A stretch of DNA of 52,354 nucleotides from Cyanobacteria bacterium RU_5_0 (GTDB lineage: Bacteria > Cyanobacteriota > Cyanobacteriia > Elainellales > Elainellaceae). Positions within the stretch are counted from its first letter, which is position 1. Every line of letters starts with the position of its first letter. The stretch lies in the NCBI GenBank assembly GCA_012033255.1, contig JAAUSF010000025.1, positions 1 through 52,354 on the forward strand, in the 5' to 3' direction. The notes beneath the pieces were generated by a model that did no database searches, was not told where the DNA came from, and saw only the letters and a program-made list of their open reading frames with translations. Below, one piece after another: positions 1-9,513 of the stretch. A program made the position numbers and the translations under genes.

Positions 1-50
1 CCATCTCCCCATCTCCCCATCTCCATCCCCATCCCCATCCCCCATCTCCC
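1..50. repeat. Short tandem repeat, CCCATCT-like heptamer
   Basis: The first 50 bases are degenerate tandem copies of a CCCATCT/CCCCATC unit ending next to the stop codon of the lipoprotein gene. Heptanucleotide tandem repeats (STRR sequences) are a known feature of filamentous cyanobacterial genomes. The repeat may extend beyond the window edge. Confidence 0.7.
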
Positions 51-902
51 CTACTGCACAGGCTCCAACAATACTCCTCCACTGGCTACCATCTGATCGG
101 TTAGCACGGCTGTACCGCTTAGAGTTGAGCCGTCCGGTATGTCAACAGCGACAGATGGATTGGCAGGGTAGGTGCTGCCATCAGATTGCAGTAGGGCGTA
201 ATGTGGCTCAGCCCCGCCTCCCGAAACCAGCAGAACTAGATCGCTCCAGCCTGCGGTAGATTGAGCAGAAATAAGGACTGGGGAATTGACCAATCTAACT
301 TTGGAAACAAGCTGATAGTCTTGTCCGGCTGGTTTGAAGATCATCATCGTGCAACCGCCTGTGCCGCAAGTGAAAGAGCCAGAAAGATATGCCAACACTT
401 CAGGTTGACCGTCGCCATTCAAATCAACCCGATTATAGGAATAGCGAATTTTTAGCTCAGAGGGAAGATTATTGTCATAACCAGGTAGCGCCTGGAGAAT
501 TGCGCGTTCCAAAATCGGGTCGGGGTCTGTCACCGACGAGACATACTCAATGTCGCCAAGGTTGATACCGTTTACTTCTGGTAGCGGACTAGCGGGCTGA
601 ACAGCTTGCTCTTGAGAGGATTCATCTTGATCTAGCTCTTGGGACGGTTCCTCTAATGGTTGCTCTGATTGAGAATCATTTGGCGTTTGAGACTTATCGG
701 GTCGATCGCCATCCAGAGTATCATCTTTGGCAATATCCAGTTGAGGCTGTTCCTTCGTTTCGTCAGGCAAAACATCTTGAATCTCAGGTTTTGTCCCGTC
801 TTGGTTCGCTGGAGGTGAACTCTGAAGTTCCGCTCTACCGCAGGCAGCAAGGCTAGCCGTTAATGCAATTAGTGTAAGAGTAATTAGGGGTCGCCGATTC
901 AT
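51..902 (-). CDS. Putative lipoprotein, function unknown
   Basis: A 283-residue protein with a lipoprotein signal: basic start (MNRR), a hydrophobic stretch and the lipobox LAAC with the modified cysteine at residue 21. About 90 residues rich in Gln, Glu, Asp, Pro and Ser follow and probably form a flexible acidic linker. The C-terminal globular part holds DLNGDGQPEV, a calcium-loop-like or FG-GAP-like motif often seen in extracellular proteins, and a Cys-Gly-rich segment CGTGGC. Two further in-frame ATG codons lie upstream (965 and 1013), but the start at 902 gives the proper signal peptide. It is divergent from the propeller gene. No function is recognised; membrane anchoring is inferred from the lipobox. 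Confidence 0.75.
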   Translation of the reverse strand: MNRRPLITLTLIALTASLAACGRAELQSSPPANQDGTKPEIQDVLPDETKEQPQLDIAKDDTLDGDRPDKSQTPNDSQSEQPLEEPSQELDQDESSQEQAVQPASPLPEVNGINLGDIEYVSSVTDPDPILERAILQALPGYDNNLPSELKIRYSYNRVDLNGDGQPEVLAYLSGSFTCGTGGCTMMIFKPAGQDYQLVSKVRLVNSPVLISAQSTAGWSDLVLLVSGGGAEPHYALLQSDGSTYPANPSVAVDIPDGSTLSGTAVLTDQMVASGGVLLEPVQ

Positions 903-1038
903 AGGGGTTCGCTTAGACTTTCTCGTTCCGATACCGTATGAATTTGAAGACACTCTCTTTATCATGAAAGTTTCTCCTGAACGAGATATCCTGAAACACA
1001 ATACAAAATTCAATACAATTGCCCATAAACGGCCCCTT

Positions 1039-2016
1039 ATGACACCCTGGCTCTCTTTTCTTAGCCCCTTCCTCAGTTCTACGCTAGTTTTAACGCTCGC
1101 CCTACTCCCTCACTCCTTCACTCCCTCACCTCCTTCCCCTCTCATCGCTCCACAAGACACCGATCGCCGCATCCCTGCCCTCCAACGCGACAAAGACGGC
1201 AATCTCTGGGTAGGTTCCTGGCAAGGGCTAGCTCATGTCGATCCGAATACAGGCAGGGTGCTAGCGCGAATCAGTCTAACTAATTTCATTATTGAAGCAT
1301 TAGCCGAAGATAAAGTCGGGCGGGTTTGGGTCGGAACGTATGAAGGTTTGCAACGGGTTGATCCACAGAGTAATGAAGTGACGGCGCAGAATTTTTTGCT
1401 CCCGTCTAATCGAGTGCTGTCGCTATTGACAGACGATCGAGGCTATCTTTGGGTAGGAACCGATCGGGGTTTAGTACTGATCAGCCCAGATGAGGGATTA
1501 TTAATGAAAACATTAGAAGAGTTGCCAGGAACAAGTGCGAATGCGCTGACGCTTGATAGTGAGGGTCAGCTTTGGGTCGGGACACTAGGAGGCTTAGTCC
1601 AGGTGGATACGGCAGGTGCATTGCCACTGAACGAAATAGATGATTTGCCAGGGGAATCTGTCCAGGATTTGACCTGGGGGCCAGATGAAAATCTCTGGGT
1701 CGGGACACCCAGTGGATTGCTGGTGATTGATCCAAACACGGGAGAGGTGCTGCGATCGGTCACTCCGTTCCGAGAGCGGCATGTCACCACAATTCGATTT
1801 GATCAAGCCCAAAATTTATGGGTCGGAACAGACAATGGACTGTTTAAGGTGAATTTTTATAATGGGGCGATCGTAGCTGAAGTTCCTGGACTGCCTTCTA
1901 GCCGTGTTTTTGATATTTCTCCAGATACGGGCAATAAGGTTTGGGTGGGAACGAGTGAAGGGTTGGCATGGGTAAGCCTCACGACGGGTGAAGCGATGAC
2001 TCATGAAATCTTTTGA
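1039..2016 (+). CDS. Secreted two-component-regulator-type beta-propeller protein
   Basis: A 325-residue protein with an N-terminal hydrophobic signal sequence (about residues 5-24) and seven repeats of the form LWVGTxxGLxxxDP. These match the Reg_prop repeat of periplasmic sensor regions in hybrid two-component proteins. Seven repeats would close one seven-bladed propeller. No kinase, Y_Y_Y or DNA-binding domain follows, so this is a free-standing propeller, probably exported. The ATG at 1039 is chosen because it puts the hydrophobic segment at the N-terminus; an ATG at 964 would add 25 polar residues and run into the promoter region shared with the divergent lipoprotein. The ligand is unknown. 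Confidence 0.8.
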   Translation: MTPWLSFLSPFLSSTLVLTLALLPHSFTPSPPSPLIAPQDTDRRIPALQRDKDGNLWVGSWQGLAHVDPNTGRVLARISLTNFIIEALAEDKVGRVWVGTYEGLQRVDPQSNEVTAQNFLLPSNRVLSLLTDDRGYLWVGTDRGLVLISPDEGLLMKTLEELPGTSANALTLDSEGQLWVGTLGGLVQVDTAGALPLNEIDDLPGESVQDLTWGPDENLWVGTPSGLLVIDPNTGEVLRSVTPFRERHVTTIRFDQAQNLWVGTDNGLFKVNFYNGAIVAEVPGLPSSRVFDISPDTGNKVWVGTSEGLAWVSLTTGEAMTHEIF

Positions 2017-2198
2017 GTTTTGCGGCTATCGTGAGTTACGCTGTCGCTAGTACATTCCGTCAATTCCTTGTAAATCTCCTGGGAAAATTCTTCAAAACCA
2101 AGCGGTGAATGGGGGGCAGGGGGAATACCATAGATTAAAGCCGCCCTCTTTCTTAATCATCCCCCAATCCCGCGTGGCAACTCAGGGCGAAACATACC

Positions 2199-4289
2199 AT
2201 GATTGGTCAGATCCTCGATAGACGTTATCAAATTACCCGTAGTTTGAGTTCAGGCGGATTCGGTGAAACCTTCCTGGCTCAGGATATCCGCATTCCGGGC
2301 AACCCCCTATGTGTGGTTAAGCAACTCAAGCCCTCCAGCAACGATCCTCGACATCTAGAAATTGCCAGACAATTGTTTAGCCGGGAGGCAGAAGCCCTGG
2401 CGCAGTTGGGCTATCATGACCAGATTCCCCGGTTGCTAGCCTACTTCACGGAAGCCGAAGAATTTTATCTGGTACAAGAATTTATCGAGGGACACATCCT
2501 CGAAGAAGAAATGCCGATCGGCTGTCGCTGGACAGAAGAGCAGGTGATCAACCTGTTACAAGAAGTGCTGACGATTCTGGTGTTTGTCCATGCTCAAGGC
2601 GTGATTCATCGAGATATTAAACCTGCCAATATCATTCGCCGCCAACGAGACGATCGCCTGGTGTTGATTGACTTTGGTGCCATCAAGCAGGTGCAGATTC
2701 AACCCGATGGAACTGGAGAATTTAGTGCGATCGCTCCTGGCACTCGGATTGGCACGATCGGCTATATGCCAACAGAGCAAGCCCAGGGTAAACCCAGACC
2801 CAGCAGTGATATTTATGCATTGGGTATGATCGCGGTTCAAGCCCTCACAGGCATTCATCCATCGCAGTTGGGCGATGACAACCAAAGCGGAGAAATCGTT
2901 TGGCAACATCTGGTACAGGTTAGCCCAACGATGAAGCAAATCCTACTTCAGATGACCCGCTATCATGCTAAACATCGTTATCAGAGTGCGATCGAAGTTC
3001 TGCATGCTCTCCGACCCCTTACTGAACCGCCGCCACCCGCTCCGGTTCCTCCGCCAGTTCCCATTCCAGTTCCAGAGCCAGTTCCGGTTCCTGCGCTAGA
3101 AATGGTTCCGGAACTCACTCTAGAGTGGACAGATTCCGGGCAGATCTATCGTCAAGCAATCTACCCTCAGCAGCCTAGCAAACAGTCTGGCAGCATTCGT
3201 ATTGGTCGTGATCCGGCTCATTGCGATATTGTCCTTACCAACTTAACGGTATCAGGGCTACATGTCGAGATCTTTTATCATCCGCCCGATCAGCATTTCT
3301 ACGTGCGGAATTTGCGACAGACAAATCCACCCCTCGTAGATGGACAACCCTTGCCTCAAGGTGAACGAGTTCTCAGCCAGGGAAGCCTTGTGCGCTTAGG
3401 GCAGGTTGAATTGCGAATAGCAACCATTAGTTTGAAGCCGCAGCCAGTTGGCCATATTCCGCCGCCCAATCCCCCTGCACCCGCACCGCTTCCTCATCCG
3501 GTTGAATCGACTGAAAAAGCCCCGCTCGGCTTTGCTTACAATCCACCGCCTCTCGTTCAACCTCATCATCGTCAAGAACTCCTTAATCAACCCCAGCCTT
3601 ATCAGTATTCGCCATCTCCTGAGCCTCCAATCTACAATGTTCCGTCTGCTCAAGATGGTCTCCCTTATCTTCAGCCTTCTCCCCCCCCTGAATCGACTCA
3701 GCCGCCTAAACCCACTCAAACCAGTTCAGCCCTCTGGTTCCGTTGGCTGCTAGCAACGACGATCGGCAGTATTGCCGGTTGGGGCATGACCAGTTCGCTG
3801 TCATTCGATTCGATCCCGCCTACGGTTGTCGCGGGAGGGCTAATTGGAGCGGCGATCGGAGCCGCCCAGTGGTTTGTTTTACAGCAACGCCTCGTCAGGA
3901 CATCCTGGTGGATCGTGGCTACGGCGATCGGGTATGCTCTCGGATTTTTGTTGACGGTATCGCTAATCAACTCTCCCTCATGGTGGGGATATATCGTGCA
4001 AGGAGTGGTGATTGGAGCCTTGGCTGGCGGAGCGCAATGGCTAATCCTACAACGCCATGTTGACAAAGCCATCTGGTGGATCGTGGCTACAACGCTAGGG
4101 CAAGCCGTTGGTGAAGCGATCGCTTGGGTTGGCAGCACCTACATGAATGTGAGTGGTGATATCTATCAAACGATCGTCCATCGGATTGTCAGTGGTGGCT
4201 TAACCGGATTATTGGCTGGAGCTATCACAGGAGCAGCGTTGGCATGGCTCCTGCAAAATTTTGCCAAAACCCCGATCGAGAATTCTTAA
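2199..4289 (+). CDS. Serine/threonine protein kinase with FHA domain and membrane tail
   Basis: A 696-residue protein. The kinase domain (about 10-270) has the Gly-rich loop SSGGFGE at 17-23, the ATP-binding lysine in VVKQLK (Lys41), the catalytic loop HRDIKPAN (137-144, base Asp139) and DFG at 158-160, so all key catalytic residues are present. A Pro/Val-rich linker leads to an FHA domain (about 330-405; IRIGRDP, LTVSGLHVEI) that would bind phosphothreonine. A second Pro-rich linker precedes about 180 hydrophobic residues with several membrane helices. The membrane part contains two copies of an AQW-x-L-Q-x13-WWIVAT unit. The kinase is therefore probably held at the membrane and may bind its own or a partner's phosphosites. 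Substrates are unknown. Confidence 0.93.
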   Translation: MIGQILDRRYQITRSLSSGGFGETFLAQDIRIPGNPLCVVKQLKPSSNDPRHLEIARQLFSREAEALAQLGYHDQIPRLLAYFTEAEEFYLVQEFIEGHILEEEMPIGCRWTEEQVINLLQEVLTILVFVHAQGVIHRDIKPANIIRRQRDDRLVLIDFGAIKQVQIQPDGTGEFSAIAPGTRIGTIGYMPTEQAQGKPRPSSDIYALGMIAVQALTGIHPSQLGDDNQSGEIVWQHLVQVSPTMKQILLQMTRYHAKHRYQSAIEVLHALRPLTEPPPPAPVPPPVPIPVPEPVPVPALEMVPELTLEWTDSGQIYRQAIYPQQPSKQSGSIRIGRDPAHCDIVLTNLTVSGLHVEIFYHPPDQHFYVRNLRQTNPPLVDGQPLPQGERVLSQGSLVRLGQVELRIATISLKPQPVGHIPPPNPPAPAPLPHPVESTEKAPLGFAYNPPPLVQPHHRQELLNQPQPYQYSPSPEPPIYNVPSAQDGLPYLQPSPPPESTQPPKPTQTSSALWFRWLLATTIGSIAGWGMTSSLSFDSIPPTVVAGGLIGAAIGAAQWFVLQQRLVRTSWWIVATAIGYALGFLLTVSLINSPSWWGYIVQGVVIGALAGGAQWLILQRHVDKAIWWIVATTLGQAVGEAIAWVGSTYMNVSGDIYQTIVHRIVSGGLTGLLAGAITGAALAWLLQNFAKTPIENS

Positions 4290-4706
4290 CCGCAGATGAA
4301 CTTCTGAAGCCCTCTTTAAACGGTCGTTTCGCAATCTAAAATCCAAAATGGTCTAAGTTCCTGATTACAGGAAGGGCGATCGGTTCATGGATCGATCGAT
4401 AACCATAAAAAAAAGTTAAGTAATTCAGTGATTTTGTCCTGCCTTCTGTAAACTTCTATAACAATAAGCATAAATACTCAATTAACGTAAGTTCGATGGA
4501 TTTGCTTTAACCCCTCTCCAACCCTCTTCCTGATGTAGGGAGAGGCTTAAAAAGCCTACTTTTTCGTTGCCCCTCCCTCGCCTTGTAGGAGAGGGAGGTC
4601 GGGAGGGAGAGGCTTGTCGAACTCACGTTTAATCAATTGAGCAAGCCACCTGTGCTGTCTCGTCCTGGAGATAGCATTTCGTTCTGCTGCAAAAAACTTC
4701 ATTAAT
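4290..4706. other. Intergenic region with one inverted-repeat element
   Basis: A 417-base gap between the kinase and the pentapeptide gene. It is AT-rich at 4380-4480 and holds the inverted-repeat element at 4483-4632. No convincing coding sequence or RNA gene is seen. Confidence 0.6.
4483..4632. mobile_element. MITE-like element with terminal inverted repeats
   Basis: The element begins TTAACGTAAGTTCGA and ends TCGAACTCACGTTTAA, which are inverted copies of each other with one mismatch and one extra base. The interior is CT-rich on the left (CCCCTCTCCAACCCTC) and GA-rich on the right (GAGAGGGAGGTCGGGAGG), so most of the element could fold on itself. About 150 bp, no coding sequence, and TTAA-like ends. 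Only one copy is seen here. Confidence 0.6.
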
Positions 4707-5240
4707 ATGCAAAAGATCAGCGTTCAGGAATTACTCACCGAATATGCGAACGGCAGACGTGATTTTGGAAACATTGATTTAAGCGGAGCCGATTTATTTG
4801 AATGCGACTTACAAGATATTGACCTTCAGGGTAGCGATTTGAGTCAGGCATACCTTGCCTACACTAACCTTAGTCGGGCAAACCTACAAGATGCCCAAAT
4901 TCAAGGGGCTGAGCTGAGTAGCGCCAGACTTCAGTTTGCCAACCTCACCAAGGCTAACCTTCAACAAGCTATCCTTGTGCGGGCCGATCTTTGCTACTCG
5001 CAGCTAGAGGGCGCGAATCTTGTTAACACCAATTTTCAAAATGTCGATTTGCGCTATGCCAGTCTTAGCTTCGCTAACCTCAAAAATGCCAACCTATCTA
5101 ATGCCAACCTGAAGCAAACAAAACTAACTGGAGCCAATTTGAGTAGCTGTAACCTCTTTCGCGCTCAGTCAGCCAATCTTGATGATGCTGACACAGATGA
5201 CACTACAATTTTTCCAGATGGGCATCGGGGAGTTCGGTAG
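4707..5240 (+). CDS. Pentapeptide-repeat protein
   Basis: A 177-residue protein made almost entirely of A(D/N)LxX pentapeptides from about residue 22 to 165, predicted to fold as a right-handed quadrilateral beta-helix. The N-terminal MQKISVQELLTEYANGRRDF segment is the common short cap of cyanobacterial pentapeptide proteins. No signal peptide or membrane segment is present, so it is probably cytoplasmic. Proteins of this type are numerous in cyanobacteria and mostly have no known role. It lies alone between two repeat-containing gaps. Confidence 0.88.
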   Translation: MQKISVQELLTEYANGRRDFGNIDLSGADLFECDLQDIDLQGSDLSQAYLAYTNLSRANLQDAQIQGAELSSARLQFANLTKANLQQAILVRADLCYSQLEGANLVNTNFQNVDLRYASLSFANLKNANLSNANLKQTKLTGANLSSCNLFRAQSANLDDADTDDTTIFPDGHRGVR

Positions 5241-5617
5241 AAGTGAGAAAGGCTGAGGGAGCAAGGGAGTCAGTTGGAAAATCACGGGGCAGGGTATTAA
5301 GTAGTTAGACAGAGTTAATTACACATCTTGTGGGATTGTGGGATGGGCACCTTGCCCGTCCGGCGGGTGAGGAAACCCACCCCACAATTAATTAGGTTCA
5401 CCTACATAATTAGATGCACCGATCGCGGATGGCGACAGCAGGGACACTCGATCGCTCAGTCACTCCCATACTTCCACACTCTGAACTTCTACCATGAAGT
5501 TCAATATGGCTATGTTGGGGAATGCTGACCATAGTTGATCACAATCATTTTTAGGCTGGAACATTGGGATCTAAGGTCTGGAACGTTAACCATTCATCGG
5601 CTATGAGGTGGCTAGCC
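5241..5617. other. Intergenic region with one repeat element
   Basis: A 377-base gap upstream of the histidine kinase. It contains the family-3 repeat at 5301-5405. The rest shows no coding potential that resembles a protein. Confidence 0.6.
5301..5405. mobile_element. MITE-like repeat, family 3, copy 1
   Basis: This 105-bp unit runs from GTAGTTAGACAGAGTTAATT to TTAGGTTCACCTAC and closely matches 52064-52160. The ends are imperfect inverted repeats, since the reverse of the right end reads GTAGGTGAACCTAATTAATT. The middle carries nested palindromes around GGGCACCTTGCCC and GTGGG/CCCAC. It has no coding capacity. Confidence 0.75.
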
Positions 5618-7555
5618 ATGAGACTGAACCAGAAAGCACTATTGACAGTAGGAGCCACGCTATTTGGGCTGAATCTGGTTCTTTATTTGATCGCCTCCAC
5701 CATTTTGATCGGCAGTTTTAAGCAGGTTGAATATGAGGCAACTCATCACACCGTTGAGGGTGCGGTGGATGCGATTCATCAAACCAGTCAGCAATTTAGC
5801 GATCGCTACGCAGATTGGGCAGCGTGGGATGATACCTATGCGTTCATTGCAGGAGAGAAACCAGATTTTGTCGATATTAATCTCAACCCCGGCTCACTGA
5901 TTAATATCCGAGTCAACTTAGCCATTTTTATCGACTCGTCTGGGCAAATTGTCTATAGCACAAGGTTTGATCCAGAAACGCAGCAGATGTCTCCCATTCC
6001 AGACGACTTAAAACAATACCTCACGTCAGGAGATTTATTGCTGCAACATGCTAATCCAGAGAGTAGCCTCAATGGGATTCTGATGTTATCTGAAGGGCCA
6101 ATGCTGATTACCTCTCGTCCAATTTTGACGAGTGAAGACGAAGGGCCGATCCGAGGTACTTTGATCTTCGGACGAAAGCTTGATGACCAGGAAATTGCTC
6201 ACTTAGCTGAAATTACGCGCCTGTCGCTTTCTTTGACTCCCCTACACCCTAACCAACTTCCAGCCGATTTCCCAACCCTTCAACAAGGGCTACAGAAAAT
6301 GCCCGTTGTGATTAAGCCCTTAAGCCATGAGACGATCGCCGGATATACACTCATTCCCGATATTTACGGTCGTCCAGTCATGCTATTGCGGGTCGATGCG
6401 CCCAGAACGATCTACGCGCAAGGTCAAAAAGCAATGAGCTACCTGGCATGGTCGATTCTGGCGGTAGATATCGCATTTGGACTATTAACCGTGATCTGGC
6501 TGAAGCGACTTGTCCTGTCTCGATTAACGAATCTCAGTAGCGAAGTGAGGAACATTGATACAAAAAGTGGGTTATCGGCGCGAGTCACCGTAGCCGGACA
6601 TGATGAATTGGCAGAACTCGCGATCGTCATTAACGAGATGCTCAAAACCCTGGAGCAGTATGAGGGCGATCGTCAAAAAGCCGCCGCTTCCCTGCAAAAA
6701 GCCAAAGAAGCTGCCGAAGCCGCCAACGTCGCCAAAAGCCAATTCCTTGCTAACATAAGCCACGAACTCCGCACCCCTCTCAACGCCATCATTGGCTATA
6801 GTGAAATGCTGGCAGAAGAGGCGCAAGATCTGGGTGAAGTTGTGTTTGTTCAAGATCTCCGAAAGATCCAGATGGCGGGTCAGCATCTTTTAGGGCTGAT
6901 CAACGACATCCTTGATTTATCTAAAATCGAAGCGGGACGGATGACATGTGACCCTGAACCCTTCAGTATGTCTGTTTTAATTCAAGAAATCACGACAACG
7001 ATCCAACCTCTTTTGAGTAAAAACAACAATACACTGAGCATACATTGCCCCTCTAGCATTGGCACAATGTATGCCGATCCCACTAAAGTCCGCCAATGCC
7101 TTCTCAACCTGCTCAGCAATGCTTGCAAATTCACTGAACAGGGCACAGTGACGGTGGTTGTCGAACGAACAGAAAAATGGGGAAATGAGGAGATAAAGGG
7201 ATGGGAAGATGAAGCGTATGCCATGACAAAACTCGAAAAGCAAAAGAATCTTGATGCTTCAGAATCCGCCCATCCCCTTACTCTTCCATCCCCCCATCCC
7301 CCCATCACCTGGATTATTTTCAAAGTCTCCGACACGGGTATCGGCATGACTTCAGAGCAAGTAGAAAAGCTATTTCAGCCGTTCACTCAGGCAGATCCAT
7401 CTACCACTCGAAAATATGGCGGGACGGGGTTAGGATTGGCAATTACGAAGAAGTTATGTCAATTAATGGGAGGAGACATTGCCGTCGAGAGTGCGATCGG
7501 TCAGGGAACAACCTTCATCATTCGGCTACCTATAACGATTGCAGAGATATCATAG
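5618..7555 (+). CDS. Sensor histidine kinase with CHASE4-type extracellular domain
   Basis: A 645-residue membrane kinase. Helix 1 (about 6-31) is followed by an extracytoplasmic domain with the CHASE4 hallmark [11 protein letters not shown], then helix 2 near 275-297 and a HAMP linker. A short coiled coil leads to the HisKA box [11 protein letters not shown] (phosphoacceptor His382) and an HATPase_c domain with NLLSNACKF (N box), DTGIGM (G1) and GGTGLGLAI (G2). No receiver domain is attached and no response regulator is adjacent, so the partner must lie elsewhere. A long low-complexity insert rich in Pro, His and Glu interrupts the ATPase domain. Start 5618 is chosen because GAGG lies 7-10 bases upstream; TTG 5564 and ATG 5603 are alternatives. 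The signal sensed is unknown. Confidence 0.92.
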   Translation: MRLNQKALLTVGATLFGLNLVLYLIASTILIGSFKQVEYEATHHTVEGAVDAIHQTSQQFSDRYADWAAWDDTYAFIAGEKPDFVDINLNPGSLINIRVNLAIFIDSSGQIVYSTRFDPETQQMSPIPDDLKQYLTSGDLLLQHANPESSLNGILMLSEGPMLITSRPILTSEDEGPIRGTLIFGRKLDDQEIAHLAEITRLSLSLTPLHPNQLPADFPTLQQGLQKMPVVIKPLSHETIAGYTLIPDIYGRPVMLLRVDAPRTIYAQGQKAMSYLAWSILAVDIAFGLLTVIWLKRLVLSRLTNLSSEVRNIDTKSGLSARVTVAGHDELAELAIVINEMLKTLEQYEGDRQKAAASLQKAKEAAEAANVAKSQFLANISHELRTPLNAIIGYSEMLAEEAQDLGEVVFVQDLRKIQMAGQHLLGLINDILDLSKIEAGRMTCDPEPFSMSVLIQEITTTIQPLLSKNNNTLSIHCPSSIGTMYADPTKVRQCLLNLLSNACKFTEQGTVTVVVERTEKWGNEEIKGWEDEAYAMTKLEKQKNLDASESAHPLTLPSPHPPITWIIFKVSDTGIGMTSEQVEKLFQPFTQADPSTTRKYGGTGLGLAITKKLCQLMGGDIAVESAIGQGTTFIIRLPITIAEIS

Positions 7556-7721
7556 ATGGCTTGAAGAGGTTGAGATAAGCTAATCGGCATTCATTTTTGC
7601 ATTGGCAATTTTTTGAAATTCTTGGGGAGTGGGCATCTTGCCCGCCCAGATCATGTAACTTAAACGCTCATTGGCTTAGTGTCCTGGTTCTAGTCAAGGA
7701 ATTAGGTACAATAGCTCACAT

Positions 7722-8129
7722 ATGAAACTCCAACGCACTCGCAGCCAAGAACGAATCCTGAATTTGCTCAAATCTCTGAATCGGGCAATCTCTGCCCAGG
7801 ATATTTACGTAGAATTGCGAAGCCGCAATCAGAGTATGGGGCTAGCGACGGTTTATCGCTCCTTAGAAGCTCTTAAACTGGAGGGAGTCGTGCAAGTGCG
7901 AACGCTAGCCAATGGTGAATCGCTTTACAGCACTGTTCAAGAAGATCGGCATCACTTGACTTGTCTGCAATGTGGAGCGTCTATCCCGATTAACGAATGT
8001 CCTGTTCATGAACTGGAAACCCAACTACATCAGTCTTACCAGTTCAAGATTTTTTACCATACGCTAGAGTTTTTTGGGCTTTGTACCAGTTGCCAACTTG
8101 CCCATGCAGGCAGTAGTTCTTCGGAGTGA
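7722..8129 (+). CDS. zur: Fur-family metalloregulator, probably Zur
   Basis: A 135-residue Fur-family repressor. The N-terminal winged helix contains the recognition-helix segment GLATVYRSLEALK. The dimerisation half has DRHHLTCLQCG and a distal CTSCQ, giving the two CxxC pairs of the structural zinc site. RHHL supplies metal-binding histidines. The sequence (ISAQDIYVELRSRNQSMGLA, PVHELE, FKIFYHTLEFFGLC) resembles cyanobacterial FurB/Zur more than iron-sensing Fur, from memory of that family. Zur represses zinc uptake genes, and a Zn/Mn-type ABC transporter lies at 23-24.7 kb in this window. A TACAAT box lies 10 bases before the start, so the leader would be very short. Zur versus another Fur subtype is an inference. 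Confidence 0.85.
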   Translation: MKLQRTRSQERILNLLKSLNRAISAQDIYVELRSRNQSMGLATVYRSLEALKLEGVVQVRTLANGESLYSTVQEDRHHLTCLQCGASIPINECPVHELETQLHQSYQFKIFYHTLEFFGLCTSCQLAHAGSSSSE

Positions 8130-8285
8130 TATTAAATCGGGTCAGTCATTGCGTTGTGCAACTTTACGGTTACAAATTTTGACCACCCGTAAATTTTCTG
8201 TTGTGATATAGACAATGATGTAGGGGCACTTCCTGCGTGATTGCTCTGGAGTACCGTTCGCCCGGAGGACTAAAGTCGAATCTGT

Positions 8286-9452
8286 TTAGCGCGAAGAAAG
8301 GACAGGTTGCGGTATCAGGCGGGTCAGGATTTGCTTAAGGACAAGGGCTGTCCAGTCAATGTCGGCTTCTGTGGTGTGTCGTCCTAGGGTTAGGCGAATT
8401 CCGGCTTTGGCAGCCCGATCGCCCAATCCCGTTGCGATGAGAACCGGACTGGGTACGAGTTTGCCACTATGACAGGCTGACCCAGAGCTAACCCCAATAC
8501 CAGCCAGGTTCATTTGCCGCACCAGGGTTTTGCCACTGATCTGCACTCCATCGGCATGACGAAGATAAAAACTGACATGGTGAGGCAAGCGATGCAACCG
8601 ATCGCCTGTTGGCATCAAATCTGGCACATCGGCAAGCAGATCGAACATGCGATCGCGCAACTGGATCAAACGAGGCGTTTCGGTTGGTATTTCTTGATCT
8701 GCTAACTCAGCCGCTACTCCAAAGCCTGCGATCGTCGGAACTGCCTGAGTCCCTGAGCGCCGCTTAAACTCTTGACCACCCCCTCCCAACAAAGGCACTA
8801 ACTCAACACCAGGACGGATATACAGCGCCCCTGCGCCTTGAGGACCATAAATCTTGTGGCTAGAAATGGAAAGGAGATCAACAGGTAACTGTTGGACGTT
8901 GATGGGCAGTCGTCCGGCAGTTTGGACTGCATCCGTATGAAATAGTACTCCATGAGTCCGGGCGATCGTGGCGAGGGCTTCGATCGGTTGCACTGTGCCA
9001 ATCTCACTCTGACCATAGATCACAGAAACCAGGACCGTGTTTGACTGGATCGCTGACAGTAGGTCTGCTGGGTTCACTCGCCCTTGAGCATTAACAGGTA
9101 AGCGGGTCACTTGCCATCCCCATTGCTCCAATCGTCGAGCCGGCTCCGAAACCGCCGAATGCTCGACACTGGAGATGATGATGTGCTGCGGAAGCGAGTA
9201 CTGTTGTGCCACACCCAAAACTGCCAAATTATTTGCCTCAGTGCCTCCAGAGGTGAAAACGATCGCCTCTGGCTCTGCATTTAGCAGTCCAGCAACCTGA
9301 ACTCTTGCTTGCTCTAGAACGATCGCCGCACGTTGTCCCCACTGATGCAGGCTAGAAGGATTGCCCCACTGATCAACCATAACCTGTTGCATCAGGGCAA
9401 TTGCCTCCGGACGAGTAGGAGTAGTGGCGCTATAATCCAGATAAATTTGCAT
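8286..9452 (-). CDS. Cysteine desulfurase (NifS/IscS family)
   Basis: A 388-residue PLP enzyme that takes sulfur from cysteine to give alanine and an enzyme persulfide for Fe-S cluster or thio-cofactor assembly. Visible landmarks are the N-terminal YLDYSATTPTRPEA, FTSGGTEANNLAVLG (PLP phosphate), HTDAVQTAG, the PLP lysine in SSHKIYGPQGAG, and the active-site cysteine loop GSACHSG near the C-terminus. Length fits group I desulfurases. The Met at 9452 gives the canonical MQIYLDYSATTP start; an ATG at 9506 would add 18 unrelated residues. It is downstream of two FHA genes on the same strand and convergent with zur. Confidence 0.94.
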   Translation of the reverse strand: MQIYLDYSATTPTRPEAIALMQQVMVDQWGNPSSLHQWGQRAAIVLEQARVQVAGLLNAEPEAIVFTSGGTEANNLAVLGVAQQYSLPQHIIISSVEHSAVSEPARRLEQWGWQVTRLPVNAQGRVNPADLLSAIQSNTVLVSVIYGQSEIGTVQPIEALATIARTHGVLFHTDAVQTAGRLPINVQQLPVDLLSISSHKIYGPQGAGALYIRPGVELVPLLGGGGQEFKRRSGTQAVPTIAGFGVAAELADQEIPTETPRLIQLRDRMFDLLADVPDLMPTGDRLHRLPHHVSFYLRHADGVQISGKTLVRQMNLAGIGVSSGSACHSGKLVPSPVLIATGLGDRAAKAGIRLTLGRHTTEADIDWTALVLKQILTRLIPQPVLSSR

Positions 9453-9513
9453 ACGTTTCAGATGCCGTGCAATCAGCGAACAGGTCTCTTTTCCAAGATA
9501 GAACACAGACCTT

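Noticed and set aside
2556..2939. 127-codon frame opposite the kinase catalytic domain
   Set aside because: It lies antisense to a clearly real kinase domain with all catalytic motifs; its product has no recognisable features and no ribosome binding site.
5328..5528. 66-codon frame with Arg-rich product
   Set aside because: Its first part is inside the family-3 repeat element, so it is a product of repeat DNA rather than a gene.
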